A stretch of 41,476 nucleotides of DNA from CAWHNT01 sp963830775 (GCA_963830775.1 CAWHNT010000044.1:1-41476), one strand, 5' to 3'. Shown: positions 9,405 through 17,401, counted from the stretch's first letter. The notes: generated by a model from the sequence alone, not told the origin. Numbers and translations are program-made.

Positions 9405-10192
9405 GCGGGTTGGCAAGGGCCATCTCGCAGCGGGCGGCACCCTGGCTGGTGCCTCTGGGGCTGCTGGCAGCCTGGGAGATCGCGGCCGACACCGGGATGC
9501 TCTCGGCACGCCTGCTGCCCGCACCCAGCGCCACGCTCAGGGCCGCCTGGGAGGTGCTGGTCTCGGGCGTGCTGGCGGAGCATGTGGCGATCAGCGCGCG
9601 GCGGGCCCTGATCGGGCTCGCCATCGGCGGCAGCCTGGGCTTCCTCCTGGGCCTGCTCAACGCCGTGGTGCCGGCAGCCGAGCGCCTGCTCGATTCGACC
9701 CTCCAGATGCTGCGCAACATCCCGCATCTCGCCATCATCCCGCTGGTCATCCTCTGGTTCGGGATCGGCGAGGAGGCCAAGGTCTTCCTGGTCGCGGCCG
9801 GCGTGCTGTTCCCGATCTACCTCAACACCTTCCACGGCATCCGCACGGTCGATCGCGGGCTGATCGAGATGGCCCGCTCCTACGGCCTGTCGCAGGCGGC
9901 ACTCTTCTGGCGGATCATCCTGCCGGGCGCCCTGCCGTCGATCCTGATCGGCCTGCGCTATGCCCTGGGCATCATGTGGCTGACCCTCATCGTCGCCGAG
10001 ACGATCTCGGCCACCTCCGGCATCGGCTACATGACCATGAACGCGCGCGAGTTCCTGCAGACCGACGTCGTGCTGCTGGGCGTCATCGTCTACGCGCTCC
10101 TGGGCAAGCTCGCCGACAGCGCCACCCGGCTGCTCGAGCGGCGCTGCCTCGCCTGGCACCCGGCCTACCAGGCGGGAGGAGCCCCGGCATGA
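9401..10192 (+). CDS. ssuC: Aliphatic sulfonate ABC transporter permease
   Basis: Intact 263-residue inner-membrane permease, the same length as E. coli SsuC (family knowledge). Features in order are an N-terminal helix (WLVPLGLLAAWEIAADTG), ALIGLAIGGSLGFLLGLLNA, the coupling segment WFGIGEEAKVFLVAAGVLFP, LPGALPSILIGLRYALG, and a C-terminal EFLQTDVVLLGVIVYALLGKLAD. ATG 9401 overlaps the ssuD stop (ATGA), and its own TGA overlaps the following ATG in the same way, so the three genes are translationally coupled. It is the only sulfonate permease of the window without frame breaks. Confidence 0.93.
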   Translation: MSGLARAISQRAAPWLVPLGLLAAWEIAADTGMLSARLLPAPSATLRAAWEVLVSGVLAEHVAISARRALIGLAIGGSLGFLLGLLNAVVPAAERLLDSTLQMLRNIPHLAIIPLVILWFGIGEEAKVFLVAAGVLFPIYLNTFHGIRTVDRGLIEMARSYGLSQAALFWRIILPGALPSILIGLRYALGIMWLTLIVAETISATSGIGYMTMNAREFLQTDVVLLGVIVYALLGKLADSATRLLERRCLAWHPAYQAGGAPA

Positions 10193-10968
10193 GCGCCACG
10201 CTGGCCTTTCCGCGCCCGCTGGCCACGGGAGCGGCGGGCCGTTGCCCGTCCTGCCGGCGGCACCGGGCTCGAGGTGCAGCTCACCGACATCTGCGAAGAG
10301 GTTCGGCGAGCGGCTGGTGCTGGACGGGCTCGACCTCGATATCGCGCCTGGCGAGTTCGTGGCGATCATCGGCCGCTCGGGCTGCGGCAAGAGCACCCTC
10401 CTGCGACTGCTGGCTGGCCTCGACGTGCCCAATGGCGGCGAGCTGCTGCTCGACGGCAAGCCCTTCACGGGCCTGCCGCCGTCGGTGCGGATGCTGTTCC
10501 AGGATGCGCGGCTGGTGCCCTGGCAGCGCGTGCCTGGAGAATGTCGGCATCGCGCGCGGCGAGGACTGGCGGGAGCGGGCGCAGGATGCGCTGGCCGATG
10601 TCGGCCTCGCCGACCGGGCGGGCGAGTGGCCGGCCGTGCTCTCGGGCGGCCAGCGCCAGCGGGTATCGCTGGCCCGGGCGCTGGTGAGCCGGCCGCGGCT
10701 GCTCCTGCTGGACGAGCCGTTCGGGGCGCTCGATGCCCTGACCCGGCGCGACATGCACGAGCTATTGAGCCGGATCTGGTCGCGCGACGGGTTCACGACC
10801 GTGCTCATCACCCACGACGTGGCGGAGGCAGTGATGCTGGCCGACCGCGTCCTCGTGCTGCGCGAGGGCCGGTTCGTGCTCGACGTCGAAGTCGATGCAG
10901 CCCGCCCGCGCGAGCTCGGCGAGAAGCAGCTGGTGCAGCTGGAGCGCCGGATCCTCGCTGCCGTCTGA
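10189..10968 (+). CDS. ssuB: Aliphatic sulfonate ABC transporter ATP-binding protein, frameshifted
   Basis: Cytoplasmic ATPase of the ssu transporter. Order of motifs: Walker A GRSGCGKSTLLRLLAGL near 10370-10420, Q-loop MLFQDARLVPWQ near 10490-10525, signature LSGGQRQRVSLARAL near 10640-10685, Walker B LLLLDEPFGALDALT near 10700-10745, and H-loop VLITHDVAEAV near 10800-10830. The C-terminus ends in LVQLERRILAAV, usual for SsuB. The first codons after ATG 10189 and the block around 10270-10310 are out of frame with the core, and one more base is off near 10535. All catalytic motifs are intact in content, so sequencing error is as likely as loss of function. Confidence 0.85.
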   Translation: MSATLAFPRPLATGAAGRCPSCRRHRARGAAHRHLRRGSASGWCWTGSTSISRLASSWRSSAARAAARAPSCDCWLASTCPMAASCCSTASPSRACRRRCGCCSRMRGWCPGSACLENVGIARGEDWRERAQDALADVGLADRAGEWPAVLSGGQRQRVSLARALVSRPRLLLLDEPFGALDALTRRDMHELLSRIWSRDGFTTVLITHDVAEAVMLADRVLVLREGRFVLDVEVDAARPRELGEKQLVQLERRILAAV

Positions 10969-10989
10969 TCCCGCCCACGGGAGATCACC

Positions 10990-11637
10990 ATGCTGAAGCT
11001 TGCCCGACCGGCCGCGGGGCCGGAACCCGCCCGCGCGCCCCTCGATGCCGGGAGCCTGAGCCGGCTCTTCCTCGAGCCGCGCACGCATTCCCACTGGCTC
11101 GACCTCGACGTCCCGGACGAGCTGCTGGAGGAGGCCTGGAACCTCACCCGGCTCGCCCCCACCAGCGCCAACGGCAGCCCGATGCGCCTCGTGCTGCTGC
11201 GCTCGCCCGAGGAGAAGGAGCGGCTCCTGCCATCACTCTCCGGGAGCAATCAGCGCAAGTCCCTGGAGGCTCCCGTCGTTGCGATCGTGGCACATGATCG
11301 CGAGTTCTGGCGCTTGCTGCCACGGCTGTTCCCGCACACGGACGCAGCTGCTTGGTTCCGTGACAACCCGGCGCTGGCGGCCGAGACCGCCCTGCGCAAT
11401 GGCACACTCCAAGCTGCCTGGTACATGCTGGCGCTACGGGCACTCGGCCTTGATGTCGGCCCGATGTCGGGCTTCAGTGCCGTTGCTGTTGATGAGGCCT
11501 TCTTTGCCGGAACCACGCTCGAAACCAACTTCATCCTCAACATTGGTTATGGTGACCCGGGCCTTCTCCGCTCGCGCTTGCCACGTCTCGAGTTCCACGA
11601 AGTCGAGTTGCCAGCAGTGCTGAACGGAAGAGGGTAG
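10990..11637 (+). CDS. Nitroreductase family protein, RutE/malonic-semialdehyde-reductase-like
   Basis: FMN-binding nitroreductase fold, 215 residues, intact. Closest by eye to RutE: RTHSHWLDLDVPDELLEEAW, LAPTSANGSPMRLVLLRS, RKSLEAPVVAIVAHDREFW, AETALRNGTLQAAWYMLALR, LGLDVGPMSGFSAVAVDEAFF and FILNIGYGDP all follow the RutE pattern. It lies 21 bases after ssuB, with GGGAGATCACC before ATG 10990, so it is co-transcribed. RutE reduces malonic semialdehyde to 3-hydroxypropionate in pyrimidine breakdown. Here no other rut gene is present. It may reduce the aldehydes released by SsuD or supply reduced flavin in place of the missing SsuE (inference). Confidence 0.85.
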   Translation: MLKLARPAAGPEPARAPLDAGSLSRLFLEPRTHSHWLDLDVPDELLEEAWNLTRLAPTSANGSPMRLVLLRSPEEKERLLPSLSGSNQRKSLEAPVVAIVAHDREFWRLLPRLFPHTDAAAWFRDNPALAAETALRNGTLQAAWYMLALRALGLDVGPMSGFSAVAVDEAFFAGTTLETNFILNIGYGDPGLLRSRLPRLEFHEVELPAVLNGRG

Positions 11638-11791
11638 TTTCAGGCCTGGCCCGCACGGAGCCAGAAGGCGGGTCGAGCACTGCGATTACCTGCTCGGCGT
11701 GAACTGGCGCGCGTTGGCAACCAGATGCTGCCAGTCAGCAGTGTGCCGAGCCAGCTCTTCGCTGCGGCGCCAGCGCAGGCGCCTCGAGGAG

Positions 11792-12268
11792 ATGAGCGTC
11801 TCCGCCAAGCTCCTGGAAAGCCCGGACTGTCGCACTTGGCACCGGAATCCACCCGATCCTGCCGAGGAGCGGGAGAAGCTGGAAGGTGCCTGGACGGCTA
11901 TATCCGCCGAGCGCAACGGTGAGGAAGCGGCAGAGCTGGTCGGGCACCGGCTGGAGTTTGCCGGCAGACGATTTCACATTACAGCCCAGGGCAGTATACT
12001 CTACGTCGGCAGTTATGCGGCGGAACCCGAGCCGCAGCCGGCACAGATTGATTTCCAACACGAGGAGGGTGAGGTAGCCGGAGAGATGTGGCAGGGGATT
12101 TACCGGCTCGAGGACAATACCCTCACAATTTGCGACAACGCCGTGGACACCAGTAAACCGCGCCCGACCGAGTTCGCGACTTCGCCAGGATTAGGCTATG
12201 TCCTCATCACCTTCCGACGCCTGGACTTTACGCAGACGCCCATGCTGCCCCGCGGCATGTCCGGTTGA
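11792..12268 (+). CDS. TIGR03067-domain protein of unknown function
   Basis: Small protein of about 158 residues whose core matches the TIGR03067 domain pattern, best known from planctomycete paralogous families. The core begins LEGAWTAISAERNGEEAAEL, then LVGHRLEFAGRRFHIT and a glycine/tyrosine strand. Next come PQPAQIDFQHEEGEVAGE, WQGIYRLEDNTLTICD, and the typical RPTEFATSPGLGYVLITFRR. No signal peptide is visible, unlike many family members. Start is uncertain: ATG 11792 (MSVSAKLLES) follows GAGGAG too closely, and an in-frame ATG at 11699 would add 31 unconvincing residues. No function is known; the fold is thought to be lipocalin-like (weak). Confidence 0.65.
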   Translation: MSVSAKLLESPDCRTWHRNPPDPAEEREKLEGAWTAISAERNGEEAAELVGHRLEFAGRRFHITAQGSILYVGSYAAEPEPQPAQIDFQHEEGEVAGEMWQGIYRLEDNTLTICDNAVDTSKPRPTEFATSPGLGYVLITFRRLDFTQTPMLPRGMSG

Positions 12269-12388
12269 GAAGAGCATGCCAAGTTGAGCAGCACCAACAA
12301 GCTCCGCGAGCGACGGGAAGAGCGCAAGCCTCCTCTGACTGTCACTGCCGTCAAGCAGTTATGGCAGCCGTAAGCCGCTTCCGATAAC

Positions 12389-12416
12389 CCGGGACTGTCG
12401 CCCGCATCTGTCCCGG
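12389..12416 (-). terminator. Possible transcription terminator after beta-propeller gene
   Basis: Perfect 7-base inverted repeat CCGGGAC/GTCCCGG with a 14-base loop, 16 bases past the stop of the minus-strand beta-propeller gene. It lacks a clear T run, so it may be Rho-dependent or only a barrier hairpin. Confidence 0.3.
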
Positions 12417-12431
12417 AACTCGAATTCGCGG

Positions 12432-13619
12432 TCAGCGCGGCGTCGAGCGGATCGACGCCGGCCCGCCCGGAACCGGGATGCGCGTCCCGGTATCGACCAG
12501 CCTACCGTCCTCGACAGCGTAGAACGCCAGCTGGTGCTCGACGTTGAACTGGGCAACGATGTGCCGGCCGTCACCCGCGAACACGAGGCCTTGGGCCGCC
12601 TCCCCGCCCGGCAGGTCGCCTGCCGGCTCGATCCCGCCATCGTCTCGGACTGCGAACAGCAGGACCCGGCCGCGGTCGTGCCGGCCCGGGTTGTCGGGCG
12701 TCAGATTGGAGCCGTCCATCACCTGGACCGCGACCCACCGCCCGTCGGGCGAGATCGCCACCCCTTCGGGGATCGACGGCACGGTCACGTGCCGCACGGC
12801 GCGGAACGGACGGCGCGACACGTCGATGAGGGTGATCGTGTCGGCATCGCCGACGAGCTTACCGGCGGTCCCGGCTAGCCCGCCCAGTCCAGCGTTGCCG
12901 ACCACCGCCCAGCGGCCGTCGTCGGAAACGTCGACCGCGTAAGGGGCCACCCCAGTGCTGACGCGCTCGCGGCCGAGTGCGACCTTGGTGCCTTCCACCT
13001 CCACCACGGCCAAGCCCTGCTCGTCGCGCAACGCGACCAGTGCCGCCTTGCCGTCATGGGTAAACGAGACTCCAGCCAGGCGCTTGTCACTGAGCTTGAG
13101 CTTGTCGGCAGGCCGGAGCGTCTTGCCCTCGATCGACAGGATGGCGAGCTCGCCCGCCACCGTGGTGGCGAGCAGCAGGGTGCCCTCGCGGTTGATGGCG
13201 AGGCCTTGCGGATGGCTGCCGAGCTCAACCCTGGCCACGACCTGCGGCGGCTGGGCCTCGAGGTCGACGACCTGGAGGAAGGTATCGAGGACGACCTTCT
13301 TCTCGGCGTGATTGTACCGGTTCGGGGCCGAGACGACCGCGAGGCGGCCGTCGGGCGTGACAGCGACCGCCTGCGGTGGCCCCATGATACTATGCTCGAC
13401 CTCGACGGTGGCCACGACCACGGGCGGGAACCGGGCGGCGTCGAGCACGGTCAGGGTGTCGGGCCCGGCGCCCTCGGGGAAGGTGTCCTTGCCGGCGACG
13501 CGCTGGTACTTGGCGTCGTTCGCGGAGACGATCAGGTCGGCGGCCCGGGCGCCGGGAGCTGCCAGCACGAGCGCGGCGGCGACCAACGCCGGCACGATGA
13601 TGAAGGTGCGGCCCTGCAT
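12432..13619 (-). CDS. Exported YncE/lactonase-like beta-propeller protein
   Basis: Periplasmic beta-propeller protein of about 395 residues, intact. ATG 13619 is chosen because GGGGAAG lies just upstream and the product opens with a good signal peptide (MQGRTFIIVPALVAAALVLA followed by PGARAADL); an in-frame ATG 69 bases upstream would bury it. Repeated blades show the pattern VAVTPDGRLAVVSAP, LAINREGTLLLATTVAG, VSFTHDGKAALVALRDE, VDVSDDGRWAVVGNAG and VAISPDGRWVAVQVMDG, plus EGVAIS and AQGLVFAGDGRHIVAQF. Proteins of this type often accompany quinoprotein or sugar-acid metabolism; here the gene stands alone. The enzymatic role is unknown, and no haem or metal motif is visible. Confidence 0.85.
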   Translation of the reverse strand: MQGRTFIIVPALVAAALVLAAPGARAADLIVSANDAKYQRVAGKDTFPEGAGPDTLTVLDAARFPPVVVATVEVEHSIMGPPQAVAVTPDGRLAVVSAPNRYNHAEKKVVLDTFLQVVDLEAQPPQVVARVELGSHPQGLAINREGTLLLATTVAGELAILSIEGKTLRPADKLKLSDKRLAGVSFTHDGKAALVALRDEQGLAVVEVEGTKVALGRERVSTGVAPYAVDVSDDGRWAVVGNAGLGGLAGTAGKLVGDADTITLIDVSRRPFRAVRHVTVPSIPEGVAISPDGRWVAVQVMDGSNLTPDNPGRHDRGRVLLFAVRDDGGIEPAGDLPGGEAAQGLVFAGDGRHIVAQFNVEHQLAFYAVEDGRLVDTGTRIPVPGGPASIRSTPR

Positions 13620-13831
13620 TGTGGACTTCCCCCTGATCGGCATCGCCCGGCAGCATGTTCCCGGGTGCAGGGTGTGGCAATGGTCCATCGAGCAAGCAGG
13701 AGGGATAAGCCTCTGTTCCAGGATGTCATCTTCTCACCCTTCAGCTTACCCAGAACCGCGTATCGACCCGACCCGCTCCGATTCTGTCTGGGCATAATTG
13801 GTGGACGAAGACGCGTCCGGAACCGGCCGTC

Positions 13832-13883
13832 TTCGGACAGGGTCCAGCGATCTGTCCGAAAGATAGCTGTTCAATCTTTCGGA
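13832..13883. promoter_or_regulatory. Overlapping inverted repeats, mutually exclusive hairpins or repeated operator
   Basis: Two perfect inverted repeats share one arm. TTCGGACAG (13832-13840) pairs with CTGTCCGAA (13852-13860), and TCCGAAAGAT (13855-13864) pairs with ATCTTTCGGA (13874-13883). Only one hairpin can form at a time. The element lies about 215 bases upstream of the beta-propeller start. Two more half sites of the same kind (TTTCGGACG near 13910, CGTCCGGAA near 13813) flank it, so it may instead be a multi-site operator. Confidence 0.45.
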
Positions 13884-13889
13884 TGCAGG

Positions 13890-14495
13890 GTAAGTTCCGG
13901 GCATCCTTTTCGGACGAATTCAGCCATGCCACTGGCGTTGTAGGACGACCCCTCCGCCGAACGCACTTTTCAGTAGATGAATTTTCTACGTATAGAAACT
14001 ATAGGTTGCAGCCCTGCATTGTCCGCGGAAGGTCGGCATGCCCCCCAATTCGGGTTTCGAGGTTCCCGATTACTGCCTCGAACGTGCGCACCACCTCTCC
14101 ATGCCGGATAATAATAGGAATATAATCAGATTAGCTCTACGGCCTCTGCCATACCGCCTGTGCAGCTCCGGCACCTACCACCACCCTCTACTACACCGGC
14201 CTCGATAGTGCGCAGGCAGCCGCTGTCTACCAGGCGCAGCTCCTGGAGCGCCGGCTGCAGGGGCAGGGCAGAGGCGTGCCCGTGGCTGGGCGCCGGCAGG
14301 ACCAGGAGCCGCGGCTGGTGCGCAGGACCGAGGGCCCCCGGCCCCCAGCCGATCGTAAGGCCTGGGCGCAGGTCTCGGCAGCGCTAATGGTCAGGTGTGG
14401 CGAGCGTGGCCTGGAGCACGAGACCGCCTATCTGATGCCGGCACCAAGGCACGATCGGACCTGCATGCCGCACTCCAGACAAGCTCCCGCCAGGA
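13890..14495. other. Stretch with no convincing gene
   Basis: About 600 bases between the inverted repeats and the next small gene. Around 13960-14020 the DNA is AT-rich and could hold promoters. From about 14170 to 14460 the plus strand has an open frame reading YTGLDSAQAAAVYQAQLLE and onward, rich in Ala, Gln and Arg. It has no start or ribosome site and is not recognised; it is probably a remnant. Confidence 0.4.
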
Positions 14496-14753
14496 GTGGC
14501 CGCACCTCAGTCGCTCTCGGGCTCGGCCGAGATCGAGGCCATGGTGGCGCGCACGGCACCGGCCATCCTCGAGCTTCTCGGGGACGGCACCCCGCGCCCC
14601 AAGAGCGCCATCATCACGGCCCTTGCCGACCGCCATCCGAAGGAGGATGTCGTCCGCACCCTGATGCGGCTGGCCGTCACCGGGCAGCTGGTCGAGAGGG
14701 AGCGCAAGTACAGCCTGGGACCAGCGTCGGAGACAGAGACGGAAGCAGGCTGA
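14496..14753 (+). CDS. Small winged-helix-like hypothetical protein
   Basis: GTG start at 14496 with CCAGGA just upstream, giving 85 residues. The sequence PRPKSAIITALADRHPKEDVVRTLMRLAVTGQLVERERKYSLG (quoted here in outline: helix, turn, helix, then a Lys/Arg/Tyr wing at residues about 33-76) resembles a winged helix-turn-helix of the kind found at the end of larger regulators or in phage-type proteins. No partner gene can be assigned; the next 300 bases are gene fragments. It may be a real small DNA-binding protein or the C-terminal remnant of a larger one. Confidence 0.45.
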   Translation: MAAPQSLSGSAEIEAMVARTAPAILELLGDGTPRPKSAIITALADRHPKEDVVRTLMRLAVTGQLVERERKYSLGPASETETEAG

Positions 14754-14763
14754 TCTGAGCAGC

Positions 14764-14920
14764 GTTCGGACTGCCGCCGTTCGACCGGGCCACCCCCGAC
14801 CACTGCTGGCCGGCCTTGACCGGGCGCTGGCGGAGCACCGCGCCGAGATCGCGGCCATCGCCGGCGACCCGGCGACGCCTACGTTCGCCAACACGATCGA
14901 CGCTTTCCAGAGGGCCGGGC
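14764..14920 (+). pseudogene. Fragment of M3 peptidyl-dipeptidase gene (partial duplicate of 25993-26150)
   Basis: 157 bases align with 25993-26150, codons 26-78 of the intact-looking peptidase gene further right, with about eleven substitutions and one missing base. The protein text LPPFDRATPDH is readable before the frame slips. There is no start codon or downstream homology: the match stops sharply at GGGCCGGGC and different sequence follows. It is a dead partial copy. Confidence 0.85.
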
Positions 14921-14945
14921 CCCGACCACGATTGGTTCCTCGGGA

Positions 14946-15034
14946 TGCGGCCTGGTCTCCAACATCGCCCCGCTGGAGAACGGCCACGGTGTCGAGGTCG
15001 GCGTCATCGGCCGCGAGGGCTTGGTAGGCACTTG
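14946..15034 (+). pseudogene. Fragment of a Crp/Fnr-type regulator (cNMP-binding domain)
   Basis: One frame reads LVSNIAPLENGHGVEVGVIG followed by REGLVG, the conserved stretch of the N-terminal cyclic-nucleotide-like domain in Crp/Fnr proteins of alphaproteobacteria. It begins directly after the peptidase fragment and ends without a DNA-binding domain. No start codon or ribosome site. It is a remnant fused by rearrangement. Confidence 0.6.
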
Positions 15035-15130
15035 CGCAGCACGCCATGACGCGACCACTGTAGTGGCTTGGGCCGAAATCGCCCCGGCCAGGATTGCAAG
15101 GACCGGCCACTGCTAGGGAAGAGAGGCGCC

Positions 15131-16285
15131 ATGAGAATGCTCGCTCGCCTGCTGCTCCTCGGACTGATCCTGGCCGGTGCCAGCCCGGCTGCGGCGCAAG
15201 AGCCGTTTCCGGCCCTGGTCGTGAACGCGGTCGAGCTCTCCGGCGACGGCGCGATCGCCGGCAACAATTTCAACAATGGCGTGCAGCTCGCCTTCAAGGA
15301 AATCAACGCCGCGGGCGGCATTCTCGGCCATCGCATCGAGGTCATCTCGCTCGACACCCAGACCAAGCCCGAGATTGTCAAGGCCGCGCTGAACAAGGCG
15401 GCGGAGATTAACGCCTACGCGGTCATGGGACCGGTGAACTCGGGCATGGTGGCCGCGAGCATGGAGGAGATCCGCCGCCACGAGATCCCGACCTTCATCG
15501 GCGGCGAGGCTGCGAGCCTCACCCAGCAGGGGAACCCCTACATCTTCCGCTCCTCGCTCTCACAGACGATCGCCATGCCCAAGCTGGCGCGCTACCTCAA
15601 GAACGGGCTCCGTGCCGAGACCGTCGCCATGGTCACGGTCGAGAATGAGTTCGGCCGCGGCGGCCGGGAGGCGATGACCAAGGCGCTGGCAGCGGAGGGG
15701 CTCAAGCTCGTCGCCGACCTCCAGACCGCGCCCGACCAGACCGCCTTCACGGAGATCGCCGCCAAGATGGCGGCGTCCAAGGCCGACATCGCCTTCGTCT
15801 ACCTCAACGAGGAGGAGGCGGCCCTGGCCCTGCGCGCGCTGCACGATCAGCCCTTCGGTGGCTGGATCATCGGCGAGACGACCCTGACGAGCCAGGCGGT
15901 CATCGACCTTGCCGGCGAGGAGGCGGCGAACGGCATCCGCGGCCATACCGGCATGAGCCCGGACGCGTTGCTGCCGGCCATCCGCGAGTTCAACGACAAG
16001 TTCCTGCAGGAGTACAAGTACAAGAGCGACCACAATGGGATGAAGGGCTACAGCGCGGCCTACATCCTGAAGGCCGCGACCGAGAAGGTCGGCAGGTTTG
16101 ACAAGAAGGAGCTGGCGAACACGATGCGCGGCTTGGCGCTGTCTGCGAAGGACCATCCCGGCATCCTGCTCGATGTGAGGTATGACGACCAGGGCAATCT
16201 CGACCGCGCCAGCTTCATCGTCCGGGTGATGGGCCGCCGGCACGAGTTCATCGCCATGCTGCCGGCGCTAGTTGGAGGCTTCTAG
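15131..16285 (+). CDS. Branched-chain amino acid-type ABC transporter substrate-binding protein
   Basis: Periplasmic-binding protein of the Peripla_BP_6 (LivJ/LivK-like) family, 384 residues, intact. Start ATG 15131 follows GGAAGAGAGG and opens a signal peptide (MRMLARLLLLGLILAGASPA ending AAAQ). The mature part has the family opening (VVNAVELSGDGAIAGNNFNN, GVQLAFKEINAAGGILGHRI) and then KAALNKAAEINAYAVMGPVNS. Later come ENEFGRGGREAMTKALAAEG and the C-terminal domain KGYSAAYILKAATEKVG. No permease or ATPase gene lies beside it, so it is an orphan receptor that must work with a distant transporter or in sensing. The ligand cannot be read from the sequence. Confidence 0.9.
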   Translation: MRMLARLLLLGLILAGASPAAAQEPFPALVVNAVELSGDGAIAGNNFNNGVQLAFKEINAAGGILGHRIEVISLDTQTKPEIVKAALNKAAEINAYAVMGPVNSGMVAASMEEIRRHEIPTFIGGEAASLTQQGNPYIFRSSLSQTIAMPKLARYLKNGLRAETVAMVTVENEFGRGGREAMTKALAAEGLKLVADLQTAPDQTAFTEIAAKMAASKADIAFVYLNEEEAALALRALHDQPFGGWIIGETTLTSQAVIDLAGEEAANGIRGHTGMSPDALLPAIREFNDKFLQEYKYKSDHNGMKGYSAAYILKAATEKVGRFDKKELANTMRGLALSAKDHPGILLDVRYDDQGNLDRASFIVRVMGRRHEFIAMLPALVGGF

Positions 16286-16627
16286 ATGTTGGGGGTGGAT
16301 GGCCCCCGATGCACTGTTCGTGCATGACGGCCAGCGGCTAACCCCGCCGGCCATTATTTGTTGCTGCAACAATGAGCCTGCCTCGCACTCGCGCAAGGGA
16401 ATTGCCGTCCGTTTGGTAGACGCTAGCGGGGCAGTGGCACGAGACAGCAGACCCCGTCTTATTAGGCTTACTTTGCGGCTTACAAGACGCTCTCCGGAGA
16501 TGTCTGTAAGTCAATGAGACAATCCAGGCCATCATGCCTCTATCGTAGCTTGGCCTCAATCGGTGTATCGCCTGATCTATTTTGTTTCCGATCAGCTCTC
16601 TTACGTCAGAAGCATCATCGGCTCGGC
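16286..16627. other. Intergenic stretch without gene
   Basis: About 340 bases between the binding protein and the convergent GntR gene. It contains one copy of a diverged repeat (16441-16499). No convincing coding frame or strong terminator is visible. Confidence 0.5.
16441..16499. repeat. Diverged intergenic repeat, copy 1
   Basis: 59 bases match 28069-28127 at roughly 70 percent without gaps, sharing GAGAC, GTCT, TTAGGCTT, AGACG and CCGGAG at fixed spacing. Weaker similarity continues about 25 bases to the left, including a common GGTAGAC 19 bases before the GAGAC. Confidence 0.5.
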
Positions 16628-17401
16628 TCATGAACTGACAGGTTCTAGGGGCTCGAGACTGCAATCGAGAAGAGAGGGGTCGATCTCGCGCTCCATGGCG
16701 TCGAACATGCTGTCGACGAAGGTGATCAGCTTGTCGGAGGCGGCTACTGCCTCATCGACATGATGATTGGCGATGGCGTTGATGATGGCGAGATGGCAGT
16801 CGATCGTGGTCTGCAGACCGCCATTGCCCTTGTTCTGGGAATGGTAGATCCAGCCGATCCGGCGGAAGATCGTGTGCAGGGGCCGTAGGCAGTGCTCGAG
16901 GAACTGCTCGCCGGCGGCACCCAGGATCAGCTTGTCGATACGCCGATCGAGCATGTTGAACTCGCTGACGGTCATGGCGTCCCGGCGCTCGCGTAAGAGG
17001 CGCTCCATGTGCAGGAACTGGTTGCGCTGCGAGGGGCCCGAGCGCTCGGCTGCCAGCCTGATCACGAAGCGCTCGAGATCGCGCCTGAGCTGCAGCAGCA
17101 TCCGCTCACGTGCGAGGTCGATCGGGGCGATCTGAACGCCGTGGCGTGGCCGCACCAGGATGAGCGTGTCCTCGGCGAGCCGGCTCACGGCCTGGTGCAC
17201 CGGCATCCGCCCGATCCCGGTGATCCGCAGCAGATCCTGGATCGCCAGGAACTGCCCGGGCTTCAGCTCGCAGTGGATGATCAGCTCCTCGATCCGCTCA
17301 TAGGCGAGATCGACGAGGCTCATCCGGCCGCGCCGGGGGGTTGCCGCCGCGGGAGCTTCGTCCGCCGCAGCCTTTGCCGACCTTCGTACCCGACCACCCA
17401 T
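16628..17401 (-). CDS. GntR family transcriptional regulator with FCD domain
   Basis: DNA-binding regulator of the FadR/FCD subgroup, 257 residues, intact. The N-terminal winged helix spans about residues 27-95 (LAYERIEELIIHCELKPGQF, GRMPVHQAVSRLAEDTLILV, RPRHGVQIAPI). The all-helical ligand-binding FCD domain follows, with EFNMLDRRIDKLILGAAG, CHLAIINAIANHHVDEAV and the closing LITFVDSM. Start ATG 17401 (MGGRVRRSAK) has GGAAGG upstream; longer in-frame starts lack one. Divergent from the TRAP/sugar-acid genes, which it most likely represses until an acid substrate binds (family knowledge plus inference). A candidate operator lies at 17468-17483. Confidence 0.9.
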   Translation of the reverse strand: MGGRVRRSAKAAADEAPAAATPRRGRMSLVDLAYERIEELIIHCELKPGQFLAIQDLLRITGIGRMPVHQAVSRLAEDTLILVRPRHGVQIAPIDLARERMLLQLRRDLERFVIRLAAERSGPSQRNQFLHMERLLRERRDAMTVSEFNMLDRRIDKLILGAAGEQFLEHCLRPLHTIFRRIGWIYHSQNKGNGGLQTTIDCHLAIINAIANHHVDEAVAASDKLITFVDSMFDAMEREIDPSLLDCSLEPLEPVSS

